DNA of 64,000 nt from Methylococcaceae bacterium UBA975 (GTDB taxonomy: Bacteria; Pseudomonadota; Gammaproteobacteria; Methylococcales; Cycloclasticaceae), in NCBI GenBank assembly GCA_002292375.1, contig DBBV01000006.1, positions 1-64,000 on the forward strand. The letters are read 5' to 3'. Position numbers and translations under genes: made by a program. Each line of letters begins with the position of its first letter. Positions within the stretch are counted from its first letter, which is position 1. Shown piece by piece: positions 8,229-16,799 of the stretch. Below the pieces are notes generated by a model, which did not search any database, was not told the origin of the DNA, and saw only the letters and a program-made list of their open reading frames with translations.

Positions 8229-10167
8229 AGGTCACTTAAATAACACCTTAATGAGGTTATTGCTGATTATTGCAAGCCTGTTGGTTTTACCGCATATTGG
8301 TACGCTTAACCCCCTTTTTATTGTTATTAGTTTGGCGTTAATTGCTTGGTGTGGCTTCGTGCATTTTTTTAATCGCTTTTCCCCTAGCGCCTGGTTATTG
8401 TTACCACTTTCTTTACTCTTGGCTTTTTTAGTATTAAAGCTACATGGGATGTCGTTGGGTCGTGAGGCGAGCAGTAGTTTTTTATTGGTGCTGCTCGGCT
8501 TAAAACTTTTGGAGTGCCGACGTCAGCGTGATGTTTTAGCGGTTATTTTTGTTAGCTTTTTTGTGCTGATTACCCCTTTTCTTTTTGAACAAACCATTGC
8601 CTTGGCCCTGTATGGCTTGTGTTTATTTTTTCTGTTGCTCTGTGCATTGATCATTAATGCCAGCGGCTCGGCGAGCATACGCCCTGTAGACGTCACACGT
8701 TTTGCTACTCAGATTGGCTTATTAGCTTTCCCTTTGATGTTAATCGGTTTTTTACTTTTTCCACGTATGATCGGCCCGCTCTGGGCGATGCCAAAAGATG
8801 CTAGTAACGCAGTAAGCGGTATTTCCGACAGTATTAATCCCGGTCAAATATCCCACCTTGCTCTGTCTAACGAAACGGCCTTTAGGGCGCGGTTTAATGG
8901 CGCTTCTCCAGCATTTAACGAGCTGTATTGGCGCGGCCCTGTTTTTTGGCAGACTGACGGGCAGCAATGGACTGTTTCTTTAAACTCCACCCGCAGGGAG
9001 GCGGCCAATGATCCATCACCCGTCAATACTCTTTATCGTTATAGCCTCGTGCTTGAGGCACACCATCAACGTTGGCTGTACAGCCTAGATACACCTATTA
9101 CTGCACCTAACCAGGTACGCTTAACGCAAGATAATCAGCTGTTATTAAAAGATAAGCTACGACGAACTCGATCTTTTGATTTGCTCTCGAACACTCAAAC
9201 CGCGCCGGAAATACTCAATGATAAAGACCGTCTTCGCGCCTTAGCCTTGCCAAAAAATACTGACCAACGTGTTTATCAATTAGCCGCGCGTTGGCAAGCT
9301 GACGCCGGCAGTGATATTGCCGTTATTAACACAGGTTTGGCTCATTTTAATCAAGAAGATTTTTATTACACCTTAACCCCACCCCGCTTGGGTGTGGACC
9401 CGGTTGCAGATTTTTTATTTAGCACTAAACGGGGTTTTTGTGGTCATTACGCCACCAGTTTTGCTGTGGTTTTACGCGCAGCCAATATTCCCACACGCTT
9501 GGTCGCCGGTTATCAAGGTGGTGTGTATAACGCCGTGGGGCAGTTTTGGGAGGTTCGCCAGGCTGACGCGCATGTTTGGGTAGAAGCGTGGTTAGCTGGT
9601 CGCGGTTGGGTAAGGTTTGACCCCACAGCGGCAATTGCACCGAATAGAATTGAGCACAGCATTGATTTTAGCAACCAACGACTGGGCGGCGAGGTGCGTT
9701 TTTTAATCGAGCCTAGCGACGGTTTTAGCAACTGGGCGCAACAACTAACATCCCTAATGCAAGCGGTTGATTATTACTGGGAAAGTGGTGTCCTGGCTTA
9801 TGGCCCCGAGGTGCAGCACGACTTTTTGTCTTCATTTGGTATCGATGGTTGGGAGCAGATGGTGCTTTGGCTAGCGCTCTTAAGTGGCGGACTTATATTA
9901 ATTGTTACGCTATTTTTATACCGTTTAAGCGTTCGTAAAGAGGACCCGAGCCAAGCGGCTTATTTGGCCTTTTGTAAAAAACTGGGCAGGCGGTTTACGT
10001 ATAAAAAACCCGCCGAAACTTCGTTACATTACTTCACTCGAATTGCTGCGATTAAGCCTGATTTAGAACCCGACCTGCAACAAATAAGGCAGCAGTATTT
10101 GCTTAGCCGTTATGCGAAAAATGATGCTAGAAAGCTACTAACACTAATCCGTGCGTTCCGTTTTTAA
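8218..10167 (+). CDS. tgpA: TgpA-type membrane transglutaminase (DUF3488)
   Basis: A 649-residue protein with about six N-terminal transmembrane helices (residues 12-185), a periplasmic transglutaminase-like core, a further helix near residue 560 and a DUF4129-like tail. The cysteine-protease-type triad is visible as Cys408 (RGFCGHYA), His452 (DAHVWVE) and Asp468 (RFDPTAA). P. aeruginosa TgpA is an essential periplasmic transglutaminase. An alternative start is ATG 8221. It is convergent with mnmE, 5 bases apart. Identity is firm; the protein targets are unknown. Confidence 0.9.
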   Translation: MMIEGHLNNTLMRLLLIIASLLVLPHIGTLNPLFIVISLALIAWCGFVHFFNRFSPSAWLLLPLSLLLAFLVLKLHGMSLGREASSSFLLVLLGLKLLECRRQRDVLAVIFVSFFVLITPFLFEQTIALALYGLCLFFLLLCALIINASGSASIRPVDVTRFATQIGLLAFPLMLIGFLLFPRMIGPLWAMPKDASNAVSGISDSINPGQISHLALSNETAFRARFNGASPAFNELYWRGPVFWQTDGQQWTVSLNSTRREAANDPSPVNTLYRYSLVLEAHHQRWLYSLDTPITAPNQVRLTQDNQLLLKDKLRRTRSFDLLSNTQTAPEILNDKDRLRALALPKNTDQRVYQLAARWQADAGSDIAVINTGLAHFNQEDFYYTLTPPRLGVDPVADFLFSTKRGFCGHYATSFAVVLRAANIPTRLVAGYQGGVYNAVGQFWEVRQADAHVWVEAWLAGRGWVRFDPTAAIAPNRIEHSIDFSNQRLGGEVRFLIEPSDGFSNWAQQLTSLMQAVDYYWESGVLAYGPEVQHDFLSSFGIDGWEQMVLWLALLSGGLILIVTLFLYRLSVRKEDPSQAAYLAFCKKLGRRFTYKKPAETSLHYFTRIAAIKPDLEPDLQQIRQQYLLSRYAKNDARKLLTLIRAFRF

Positions 10168-10172
10168 GCGGC

Positions 10173-11525
10173 TTATTTGCCGATACAAAACGAGGAAAAA
10201 ATCTCCCCTAATAGGTCATCCGCGCTCATGCTGCCGGTTATCTCCGATAAGGCATTTTGTACTTGCCTTAAGTCTTCAGCAAATAACTCGCCCGCCTGAT
10301 GCTCGATAAATTGCTGCACCCCTTCGGTATAGAGGGTGTCGGCTCGTTTTAGAGCGTCTAAATGCCGCCGTCGGGCCATAAAAACACCTTGGTCGCCGGC
10401 CTCAAAACCTACGACTTGTTTGAGGTGATTTCTTAACACATCTAACCCCGTCGAATTTTTTATAGACAGGTTTATTTCTGGAACAACGTGGTCGCTAAAA
10501 AGACCCGCTGGGCTCCCGGTTAAATCAATCTTATTAAAAACCAGGGTCACTGGTATTTTTTTTGGTATGTCGCGCAACCGTTGTTCTAAAGAAACCGTTT
10601 CTCGTTCTCTATCATCTATCACTAAAAGCACGCGGTCAGCGCTTTGGATTGCTTTATGGGCTCGCCTTACCCCCTCTTGCTCAACGACATCGGCGGTTTC
10701 CCTCAACCCTGCGGTATCGATAATATGCAAGGGCATACCATCTAGCTGGATCTGCTCTTTTAAGGTGTCTCTGGTCGTACCGGGTACATTTGTGACGATC
10801 GCGCTGTCTTTTTCTGTGAGTGCGTTCAGTAAACTTGATTTACCTGCGTTTGGGCTACCGGCCAAAACAACCGTTATGCCTTCACGTAGTAGGCTGCCTT
10901 GCTTAGCTATCCGTTGTATTTGTAGAAACAACTGTTGCACGCGCTGTTGTTTTTTGACTAGCTCCTCACTGGCTAAAAAATCAATGTCTTCATCACTGAA
11001 GTCAATCGCAGACTCTACATATAATCGAATCTGCGTAATGGCTTCTTGTAGGGTCTTAATCTGCGCGGAAAATTCGCCTTGTAAGGAACGCTGGGCTGAC
11101 TTAACCGCCTGCTCGGTTCCTGCATCTATAACATCGGCGACTGCTTCTGCTTGGGCTAGGTCTAGTTTTTCGTTTAAAAATGCTCGCTCGGTAAATTCAC
11201 CCGCTCTGGCTAAACGAGCGCCCAATTCAACCACTCGCCTTAACAACATATCCATCACAACGGGGCCACCGTGGCCCTGAAGCTCAAGCGTGTCTTCGCC
11301 GGTATATGATGCCGGGGATTGAAAGTACAGCGCTAAGCCGGTGTCTATAATTGAACCATCTTGCGCCTTAAACGGCTTGTGGTAGGCTTTTCTTGGTTTT
11401 AACTGAGTACCCAGTATGGCCTTTGCTATCTGTGCGGTATTGCCACCACTAACGCGGATAATGCCAATGCCACCACGACCGCTAGCGGTAGCAATAGCGG
11501 CAATGGTATCGGTGTCGCTTAACAC
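10173..11525 (-). CDS. mnmE: tRNA uridine-5-carboxymethylaminomethyl modification GTPase MnmE
   Basis: MnmE with MnmG modifies the wobble uridine (U34) of several tRNAs. The N-terminal folate-binding domain begins DTIAAIATASGRGG. The G domain contains GSPNAGKSS (G1), DTAGLRE (G3) and NKID (G4), and the protein ends in the conserved CIGK with the catalytic cysteine. The frame is open upstream to TTG 11558, which overlaps yidC. GTG 11525 gives 450 residues and an N-terminus that lines up with E. coli MnmE (M-S-D-N-D-T-I), so I prefer it. It is the last gene of the rpmH-rnpA-yidD-yidC-mnmE operon. Confidence 0.95.
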   Translation of the reverse strand: MLSDTDTIAAIATASGRGGIGIIRVSGGNTAQIAKAILGTQLKPRKAYHKPFKAQDGSIIDTGLALYFQSPASYTGEDTLELQGHGGPVVMDMLLRRVVELGARLARAGEFTERAFLNEKLDLAQAEAVADVIDAGTEQAVKSAQRSLQGEFSAQIKTLQEAITQIRLYVESAIDFSDEDIDFLASEELVKKQQRVQQLFLQIQRIAKQGSLLREGITVVLAGSPNAGKSSLLNALTEKDSAIVTNVPGTTRDTLKEQIQLDGMPLHIIDTAGLRETADVVEQEGVRRAHKAIQSADRVLLVIDDRERETVSLEQRLRDIPKKIPVTLVFNKIDLTGSPAGLFSDHVVPEINLSIKNSTGLDVLRNHLKQVVGFEAGDQGVFMARRRHLDALKRADTLYTEGVQQFIEHQAGELFAEDLRQVQNALSEITGSMSADDLLGEIFSSFCIGK

Positions 11526-11535
11526 CTTTGTTTGC

Positions 11536-13176
11536 TTATTTTTCTTGCCCGGATTCAATTTTTTTCATGATGACGGTTTGTTGAATAATCGTCAGCACGT
11601 TATTGACTATCCAGTACAGAACAAGGCCTGATGGGAAGAAGGCAAAAAAACCGGTAAACATAATAGGTAACATCTGCATCATTTTCTTTTGCATCGGATC
11701 TACCGGTGCCGGGTTTAAACGTTGCTGTAAAAACATGGTAATGCCATAAACAACCGGCAAGATAAAATATGGGTCTGGGGCCGACAAATTATCCATCCAC
11801 AACATAAAAGGGGCTTGCCGCATATCGACACTTTCTAACAACACCCAATACAGAGCGATAAACACAGGAATTTGTATCAAAATGGGAAAACAGCCGCCCA
11901 ATGGGTTTATTTTCTCGGTTTTATACAACTCCATCATAGCTTGATTTAGCTTTTGCTTATCGTCGCCATAACGTTCTTTTAACGCCACTATCCTTGGCTG
12001 CACTAATTTCATGTGCGCCATTGAGCGATAGCTTTTTTCTGATAATTTATAAAACAACGCTTTAATGGTTAACGTTACTAGAATAATTGCAACACCCCAA
12101 TTACCTACAAACGAAAAAAAGAAACTTAACAACCAATAAATCGGTTCAGCAATAATGGTGAGCTTGCCGTAATCGACCATCAACACCAAGCCTTCCGCTG
12201 TTTCTTCTAATTGTTCTTGTATTTTTGGGCCGGCAAACAGTGTCGCGGTTATGGTTTTTGTTTCGCCTGGTGTGACTGTTTTTTTAGGTGAAAATGCGCC
12301 GATAACAAACAAACCGCCGTCCAGCGCTTTGGTGTAATAATGATATTGGTTTTGTTTTTCAGGAATCCAAGCGGCGCCAAAGTAATGTTGGATCATCGCT
12401 AACCAGCCGCCTGTTGCGTCTCGGCTTAGGTTTTCATCCTGCATATCATCAAAGTCAATTTTTTGATATTTATCTTCTGCCGTGTATAAAACGCCGCCGG
12501 TATACGTGTAAATAAACGAGTTAGCTTTTTTTTCTGTGTAATTATTACGTTTAAGTTGCAGGTATTCACGTGCAGACCAATCGTTTTTTGTATTATTGAC
12601 TATGCGTGTTTCAACATCGACTTTGTAACTGCCTTTGCTAAACACATAGGTTTTTATGACCTTAATCCCTTGATCATTTTCCCAAGTCAGTGGCACTTTT
12701 ATTTCATCTGCCGTTAAGGTGTAATGCTTTTTTTCTGCTCGCCATAAAGCATGGTGGTTCGGACTTTCCCCGCCATCAGAGATTAAGCCGGATTCCACGA
12801 CAAAAATCTTTGGCATTTCACCGTTTAAAAGCTGAATAACACTTTTTTTGCCTTTCTCTTCTGGGTACTGGCTCAATTGCATTTGACTTATCCCGCCCCC
12901 TAAGGTGTTTATTTCTAAGTCATACACATCGGTTTTTATACTGATGATTTCACCTTTAGCCGCTAGCGTACTACCGTTTATGTCATTCGCTGTGTTAGCA
13001 GATACACTGCCGTCTGACGGGCTGTTAGGGACATCGCTTTTTAACGTGCTTTCTTTTTGTTGTTGCTCAGTTGCAAGTGGTGCTTGTGGAATAACATAGT
13101 CTTTTTGCCATGCTTGCCAAATAAGAATTGAAACGAAGGCGAGGGCGGCAAAAAGTAGTGTTCTTTGATTATCCAT
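11536..13176 (-). CDS. yidC: Membrane protein insertase YidC
   Basis: A 546-residue inner-membrane insertase that works alone or with SecYEG. An N-terminal signal-anchor helix (residues 5-22) is followed by the large periplasmic P1 domain of Gram-negative YidC. The conserved five-helix core starts near residue 350 (YWLLSFFFSFVGNWGVAIILVT), with the NPLGGCFPILIQIPVFIALYW stretch and the C-terminal GLVLYWIVNN. The gene overlaps yidD by 8 bases at its start, and mnmE begins 10 bases after its end. Confidence 0.96.
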   Translation of the reverse strand: MDNQRTLLFAALAFVSILIWQAWQKDYVIPQAPLATEQQQKESTLKSDVPNSPSDGSVSANTANDINGSTLAAKGEIISIKTDVYDLEINTLGGGISQMQLSQYPEEKGKKSVIQLLNGEMPKIFVVESGLISDGGESPNHHALWRAEKKHYTLTADEIKVPLTWENDQGIKVIKTYVFSKGSYKVDVETRIVNNTKNDWSAREYLQLKRNNYTEKKANSFIYTYTGGVLYTAEDKYQKIDFDDMQDENLSRDATGGWLAMIQHYFGAAWIPEKQNQYHYYTKALDGGLFVIGAFSPKKTVTPGETKTITATLFAGPKIQEQLEETAEGLVLMVDYGKLTIIAEPIYWLLSFFFSFVGNWGVAIILVTLTIKALFYKLSEKSYRSMAHMKLVQPRIVALKERYGDDKQKLNQAMMELYKTEKINPLGGCFPILIQIPVFIALYWVLLESVDMRQAPFMLWMDNLSAPDPYFILPVVYGITMFLQQRLNPAPVDPMQKKMMQMLPIMFTGFFAFFPSGLVLYWIVNNVLTIIQQTVIMKKIESGQEK

Positions 13177-13399
13177 TAGATTTTCGGGTTATTGGTAAGG
13201 GGTCAACGCCTGCTTTACAAAACGGTTGGCAACGTAACAGTCGTTTACTGGTTAAAAAGAAGGCTTTAAAAAAACCGTACTCTTGAAATGCTTGTAGTGC
13301 ATATTCAGAACATGTCGGGTAGAAACGACAACGACTAGCGATCATTGGGCTTATAAAAAACCGGTAAAACTTAATCAAATAAATAAATAGCTTATTCAT
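13169..13399 (-). CDS. yidD: Membrane protein insertion efficiency factor YidD
   Basis: A 76-residue protein with an N-terminal hydrophobic/amphipathic helix, then the signature SRCRFYPTCSEYALQAF and RLLRCQPFCKAGVDPLP. YidD is membrane-associated and helps YidC-dependent insertion. Its ATG lies inside the last codons of rnpA and its end overlaps yidC by 8 bases, so the genes are tightly coupled. Confidence 0.93.
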   Translation of the reverse strand: MNKLFIYLIKFYRFFISPMIASRCRFYPTCSEYALQAFQEYGFFKAFFLTSKRLLRCQPFCKAGVDPLPITRKSNG

Positions 13400-13763
13400 C
13401 TAATGTCATTTTCTTCCAATACGTTTGTATTGATTCGGCCAGTTCTTTTTTATCTGCTTGATTTGCTTGATTGCGGCACAAAACAACAAAGTCTTGCTTT
13501 TTCAAGTTGTTTTTTTGTCGTCGAAACGATTCTCTAACCACGCGCTTTATTAAATTACGTTGTGTTGCTTTTTTAACGTTTTTCTTAGCTATGGCTAAAC
13601 CAAGTCTAGGTCGTGTGCCTTTATTAGCCCTTGATAAAATGGTAAAAAATAAATCGGTCTTTCTACTCGCTCCTTTAAAGACCGTTGCGTAATCCGCAGC
13701 ATTATTTAATCGATCTAATTTGCAGAAGGAGCGTGTGGTTAGATTGTTGTTTGTTAGGCTGAT
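13392..13763 (-). CDS. rnpA: Ribonuclease P protein component, start codon non-canonical or unresolved
   Basis: The frame encodes a clear RnpA: the signature RNLIKRVVRESFRR sits near its middle, preceded by RPRLGLAIAKKNVKKATQ and followed by DFVVLCRNQAN. It assists the RNase P RNA in 5' tRNA maturation. Reading upstream from RLNNAADYATVF, the frame stays open into rpmH but contains no ATG, GTG or TTG. The only ATN-type codon near the expected N-terminus is ATC 13763-13761, inside the last codons of rpmH; using it gives 123 residues. The stop at 13394-13392 overlaps the yidD start. The gene position (rpmH-rnpA-yidD) is canonical, so the gene is real; the start is uncertain and could also reflect a sequence error. 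Confidence 0.85.
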   Translation of the reverse strand: MSLTNNNLTTRSFCKLDRLNNAADYATVFKGASRKTDLFFTILSRANKGTRPRLGLAIAKKNVKKATQRNLIKRVVRESFRRQKNNLKKQDFVVLCRNQANQADKKELAESIQTYWKKMTLDE

Positions 13764-13888
13764 AAACGAACTCTGCCTTTTGCACGTCGAGCATTTATGA
13801 TTTTACGACCTGATTTTGTGGCCATTCTTGCTCTAAAACCGTGTGTTCTAGCTCTTTTTAGGTTGCTAGGTTGGAATGTTCTTTTCAT
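13754..13888 (-). CDS. rpmH: 50S ribosomal protein L34
   Basis: A 44-residue protein starting MKRTFQPSNLKRARTHGF and ending RRAKGRVRLSA, the nearly invariant L34 sequence. It is the first gene of the leftward operon and has a good minus-strand promoter about 80 bases upstream. It lies directly left of the origin, as in most bacteria. Confidence 0.97.
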   Translation of the reverse strand: MKRTFQPSNLKRARTHGFRARMATKSGRKIINARRAKGRVRLSA

Positions 13889-13965
13889 GTCGAAGTACCT
13901 TGTAAATAGAAATTGTTAAATTCACCGAAAGCGCTTGTTAAATTCTTTCGAGAAAAAGATTGCGC

Positions 13966-13994
13966 AGATTACGTTTTTTATGAGGAAAAGTCAA
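13966..13994 (-). promoter_or_regulatory. Sigma-70 promoter of the rpmH operon
   Basis: On the minus strand, TTGACT (13994-13989) and TAATCT (13971-13966) are separated by exactly 17 bases, about 77 bases before the rpmH start. This is a strong match to the -35/-10 consensus. Confidence 0.7.
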
Positions 13995-14300
13995 TATTTA
14001 TCAGTGTTGGTAGAACAGTTATTTGTGTCATGCTTTTCGGTATTTTATTAATAAATGTTTATTCTTAAATACTTATTATTACTATAAGGGGCAGCTTGAT
14101 CTGTTGGTAACCTTGTTTTCTTTTTTAAAACCATGAGCTTAAAAGAATAATATGCGCGTTGATAAAGTCCATTTAATGTGTGTGCTAAATGTGGATAAGT
14201 TACGGTTCAAAGTTATCCACAATAAGCAAATGCTTTTACCCTAAGTTTTCTGTGGATAACTTTCTTTTTACGGTATATCCTAACGACAATAATAATTTTG
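13995..14300. other. oriC: Chromosomal replication origin region (oriC)
   Basis: This gap between rpmH and dnaA carries three perfect DnaA boxes: TGTGGATAA at 14190-14198, TTATCCACA at 14213-14221 and TGTGGATAA at 14251-14259. A very AT-rich stretch (about 14041-14087, almost only A and T) lies to their left and is a good candidate for the unwinding element. The boxes also sit where DnaA could autoregulate dnaA. The transcription split (minus-strand genes to the left, dnaA-gyrB to the right) agrees with an origin here. No further boxes with the full consensus were seen. Confidence 0.8.
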
Positions 14301-14310
14301 AGGGGGTTTA

Positions 14311-15636
14311 GTGTCGTTACTGTGGGAAAAGTGTTTGCAACACCTTGAGGGGGAGTTTCCTACTCAACAAATAAACACATGGATTAGACCGTTGCAGCCA
14401 CACATTAGTAATGGCGAGTTGTGTCTATTTGCCCCCAATAAGTTTGTTCTTGACTGGGTTTTAGATAATTATTTTAGTAAAATAACCAATATTATCAATA
14501 AGTTAGAGAATAAAGACACGGTTGTTTTATTAAAAATAGGTAGCTCAAAAGCATCACTGCCCAACACCAAAAAAACACAAACAAAGCAAAAAAACACGGT
14601 ATTAAATAAGTCGAATCCTAATAACTTGAATCATACGTTTACTTTTGATTCCTTCGTTGTTGGTAAGTCGAATGAATTAGCAAAAGCTGCTTCTATTCAG
14701 GTATCGGAAAACCCTGGAAGCACATATAACCCATTGTTCATTTATGGTGGCGTTGGCTTGGGGAAAACGCATTTAATGCATGCGATAGGGAACAACATTC
14801 TCAGTAAAAAGAAAAACGCCAAGGTTAGTTTTTTGTCATCAGAGAGATTTGTCTCTGATATGGTTAAGGCTTTGCAAAAAAACACGATAAATGAATTTAA
14901 AAATTACTACCGCTCCCTAGACTTACTTTTAATTGACGATATTCAGTTTTTTGCTAAAAAAGAACGCTCCCAAGAAGAGTTTTTCCATACATTTAATACG
15001 CTTATCGAAAACAATAAGCAGATTGTTTTAACTTGTGATTGCTACCCTAAAGAAATTAATGGACTCGAAGAGCGCCTTAAATCTAGGTTTGGTTGGGGGC
15101 TACCGATAGCGATTGAACCACCAGATTTAGAAACCCGTGTCGCTATTTTAAAGAGTAAGGCGGCACAAAACGGAGTAGACCTTGCGGATGAGGTTGCTTT
15201 TTTTATGGGTAACCGGATCAAGTCTAATGTACGTGAACTTGAAGGCGCGCTGAGGCGCGTGTTAGCGAACGCTAATTTCACGGGTAAACCCATCACGCTG
15301 GATTTTACCAAAGAGGCCCTAAGAGACCTTATTGCCTTACAGAACAAGCGTGTTAGTATCGATAATATTCAAAAAATGGTAGCAGAGTATTATAAAATAA
15401 GAATGGCTGACCTATTGTCGGCGAAACGAACACGGTCTATAGCGAGGCCACGGCAAATTGCGATGGCGCTTTCAAAAGAACTAACAACGTGTAGCTTACC
15501 TGAAATAGGGGCGCAATTTGGGGGAAGAGACCACACAACTGTTTTACATGCGACAAGAAAAATAAAAGAATTAAGAGAGTCGGATCAAAAAACAGATGAG
15601 GATTACAAAAACTTATTGAGAACACTGTCCTACTAA
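14311..15636 (+). CDS. dnaA: Chromosomal replication initiator DnaA
   Basis: A 441-residue AAA+ initiator that binds DnaA boxes and opens oriC. Domain I starts LLWEKCLQHLEGEFPTQQINTWI. A low-complexity linker (about residues 82-105) follows, then Walker A GGVGLGKTH, Walker B LLIDDIQFF, and the C-terminal DNA-binding signature GGRDHTTVLHATRKI. The start is GTG 14311 with a strong GAGGGGG site. dnaN follows after 42 bases. Confidence 0.97.
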   Translation: MSLLWEKCLQHLEGEFPTQQINTWIRPLQPHISNGELCLFAPNKFVLDWVLDNYFSKITNIINKLENKDTVVLLKIGSSKASLPNTKKTQTKQKNTVLNKSNPNNLNHTFTFDSFVVGKSNELAKAASIQVSENPGSTYNPLFIYGGVGLGKTHLMHAIGNNILSKKKNAKVSFLSSERFVSDMVKALQKNTINEFKNYYRSLDLLLIDDIQFFAKKERSQEEFFHTFNTLIENNKQIVLTCDCYPKEINGLEERLKSRFGWGLPIAIEPPDLETRVAILKSKAAQNGVDLADEVAFFMGNRIKSNVRELEGALRRVLANANFTGKPITLDFTKEALRDLIALQNKRVSIDNIQKMVAEYYKIRMADLLSAKRTRSIARPRQIAMALSKELTTCSLPEIGAQFGGRDHTTVLHATRKIKELRESDQKTDEDYKNLLRTLSY

Positions 15637-15678
15637 GGCGTGCTTAAGTTAAATTTAAACCAATCTAAATACATAATT

Positions 15679-16779
15679 ATGAAGTTAAAAATAAATAAAA
15701 CTGATTTGCTGGAACCTTTGTCAAAAGTTTTCGGTGTAATTGAAAGGAGACAAACACTACCTATTTTGTCGAATGTTTATTTTTCGATAGCGGGTGGTCG
15801 GTTAAAACTATCGGGAACCGACTTAGAGGTTCAGGTGTCAGCGGAGGCATCGATAAGCTCTCAGGAAAACTATAAAACCACGATCCCTGCAAGAAAACTT
15901 TTGGATATTTGTCGCTCATTACCCGATGAGGCTGAACTCACCATGGATTTTGACCAAGACAAGGTTATTATAAAGTCCGGTAAAAGCCGTTTTAACTTAA
16001 GGGTGCTTTCTGCAGATGATTATCCTTTGTTTGATGAGTTTAATTATATTAATGAAGCAACCGTGGAGAGTGCTGTTTTAGGTAAAGCATTTAGTAAGAC
16101 CGTTTTTTGTATGGCTCAACAAGATGTTCGTTATTATTTGAACGGGCTTATGTTTGAAATACTTGATAACGAGTTGTTAACGGTGGCCTCTGACGGCCAT
16201 CGTTTAGCGCTTTCTAAAAACAGTATTGCTGCGGATGTAGAGTCAATAAATCAAGTCATTATTCCTAGAAAGGCTGCGCAAGAAGTGTTGCGCTTAATTG
16301 AAAAGCATGATGATCCGGTTTTTATTAAGGTTGCAAAAAACAATATAAAATTCACCCTAGGTGATGTGCAGCTCAATGCAAAGCTAATTGATGGTCGTTT
16401 TCCTGACTTTAAAAACGTCGTTCCGGAAGAAAGTAAGCATAGTTTTAATATAGACAAACAGGGTTTTAAAGCGGCGTTGCTTAGGGTGTCTATTTTATCT
16501 AACGAAAAATACAAGGGTATTCGCTTGGATTTATCTAACCAAGGGATGGTTATTAATGCAAATAATCCAGAGCAAGACGAAGCCGAAGAAGAGGTGTTAA
16601 TTGACTATAGCGGCGAAGAAATGAGTATGGGTTTTAACTCTAGTTATTTAATGGACGCGCTTAACGTTATTGAGTCTGATAAAGTTAAAGTCTCTTTTAC
16701 GGACACAAACAGTAGTTGCTTGCTTGAAAACCCTGAGGATGGCAGTAGTCGCTTTGTTATTATGCCGATGCGAATATAA
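15679..16779 (+). CDS. dnaN: DNA polymerase III beta sliding clamp
   Basis: A 366-residue clamp built from three similar domains. The N-terminus MKLKINKTDLLEPLSKVFGVIERRQTLPILSN region and the C-terminus SSRFVIMPMRI are classic. An upstream in-frame codon exists at 15640, but ATG 15679 gives the normal N-terminus and length. It tethers polymerase III to DNA and sits in the dnaA-dnaN-recF-gyrB operon. Confidence 0.96.
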   Translation: MKLKINKTDLLEPLSKVFGVIERRQTLPILSNVYFSIAGGRLKLSGTDLEVQVSAEASISSQENYKTTIPARKLLDICRSLPDEAELTMDFDQDKVIIKSGKSRFNLRVLSADDYPLFDEFNYINEATVESAVLGKAFSKTVFCMAQQDVRYYLNGLMFEILDNELLTVASDGHRLALSKNSIAADVESINQVIIPRKAAQEVLRLIEKHDDPVFIKVAKNNIKFTLGDVQLNAKLIDGRFPDFKNVVPEESKHSFNIDKQGFKAALLRVSILSNEKYKGIRLDLSNQGMVINANNPEQDEAEEEVLIDYSGEEMSMGFNSSYLMDALNVIESDKVKVSFTDTNSSCLLENPEDGSSRFVIMPMRI

Positions 16780-16799
16780 GTCGAGTTTGAGTTGTCATA

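Noticed and set aside
10567..11280. 237-codon plus-strand open frame opposite mnmE
   Set aside because: It is exactly antisense to the conserved MnmE coding sequence, is rich in Ser/Thr/Pro from reversed codons, and has no family resemblance.
13471..13692. Plus-strand frame of 73 codons left of oriC
   Set aside because: Antisense to rnpA, whose protein signature is unmistakable on the other strand.
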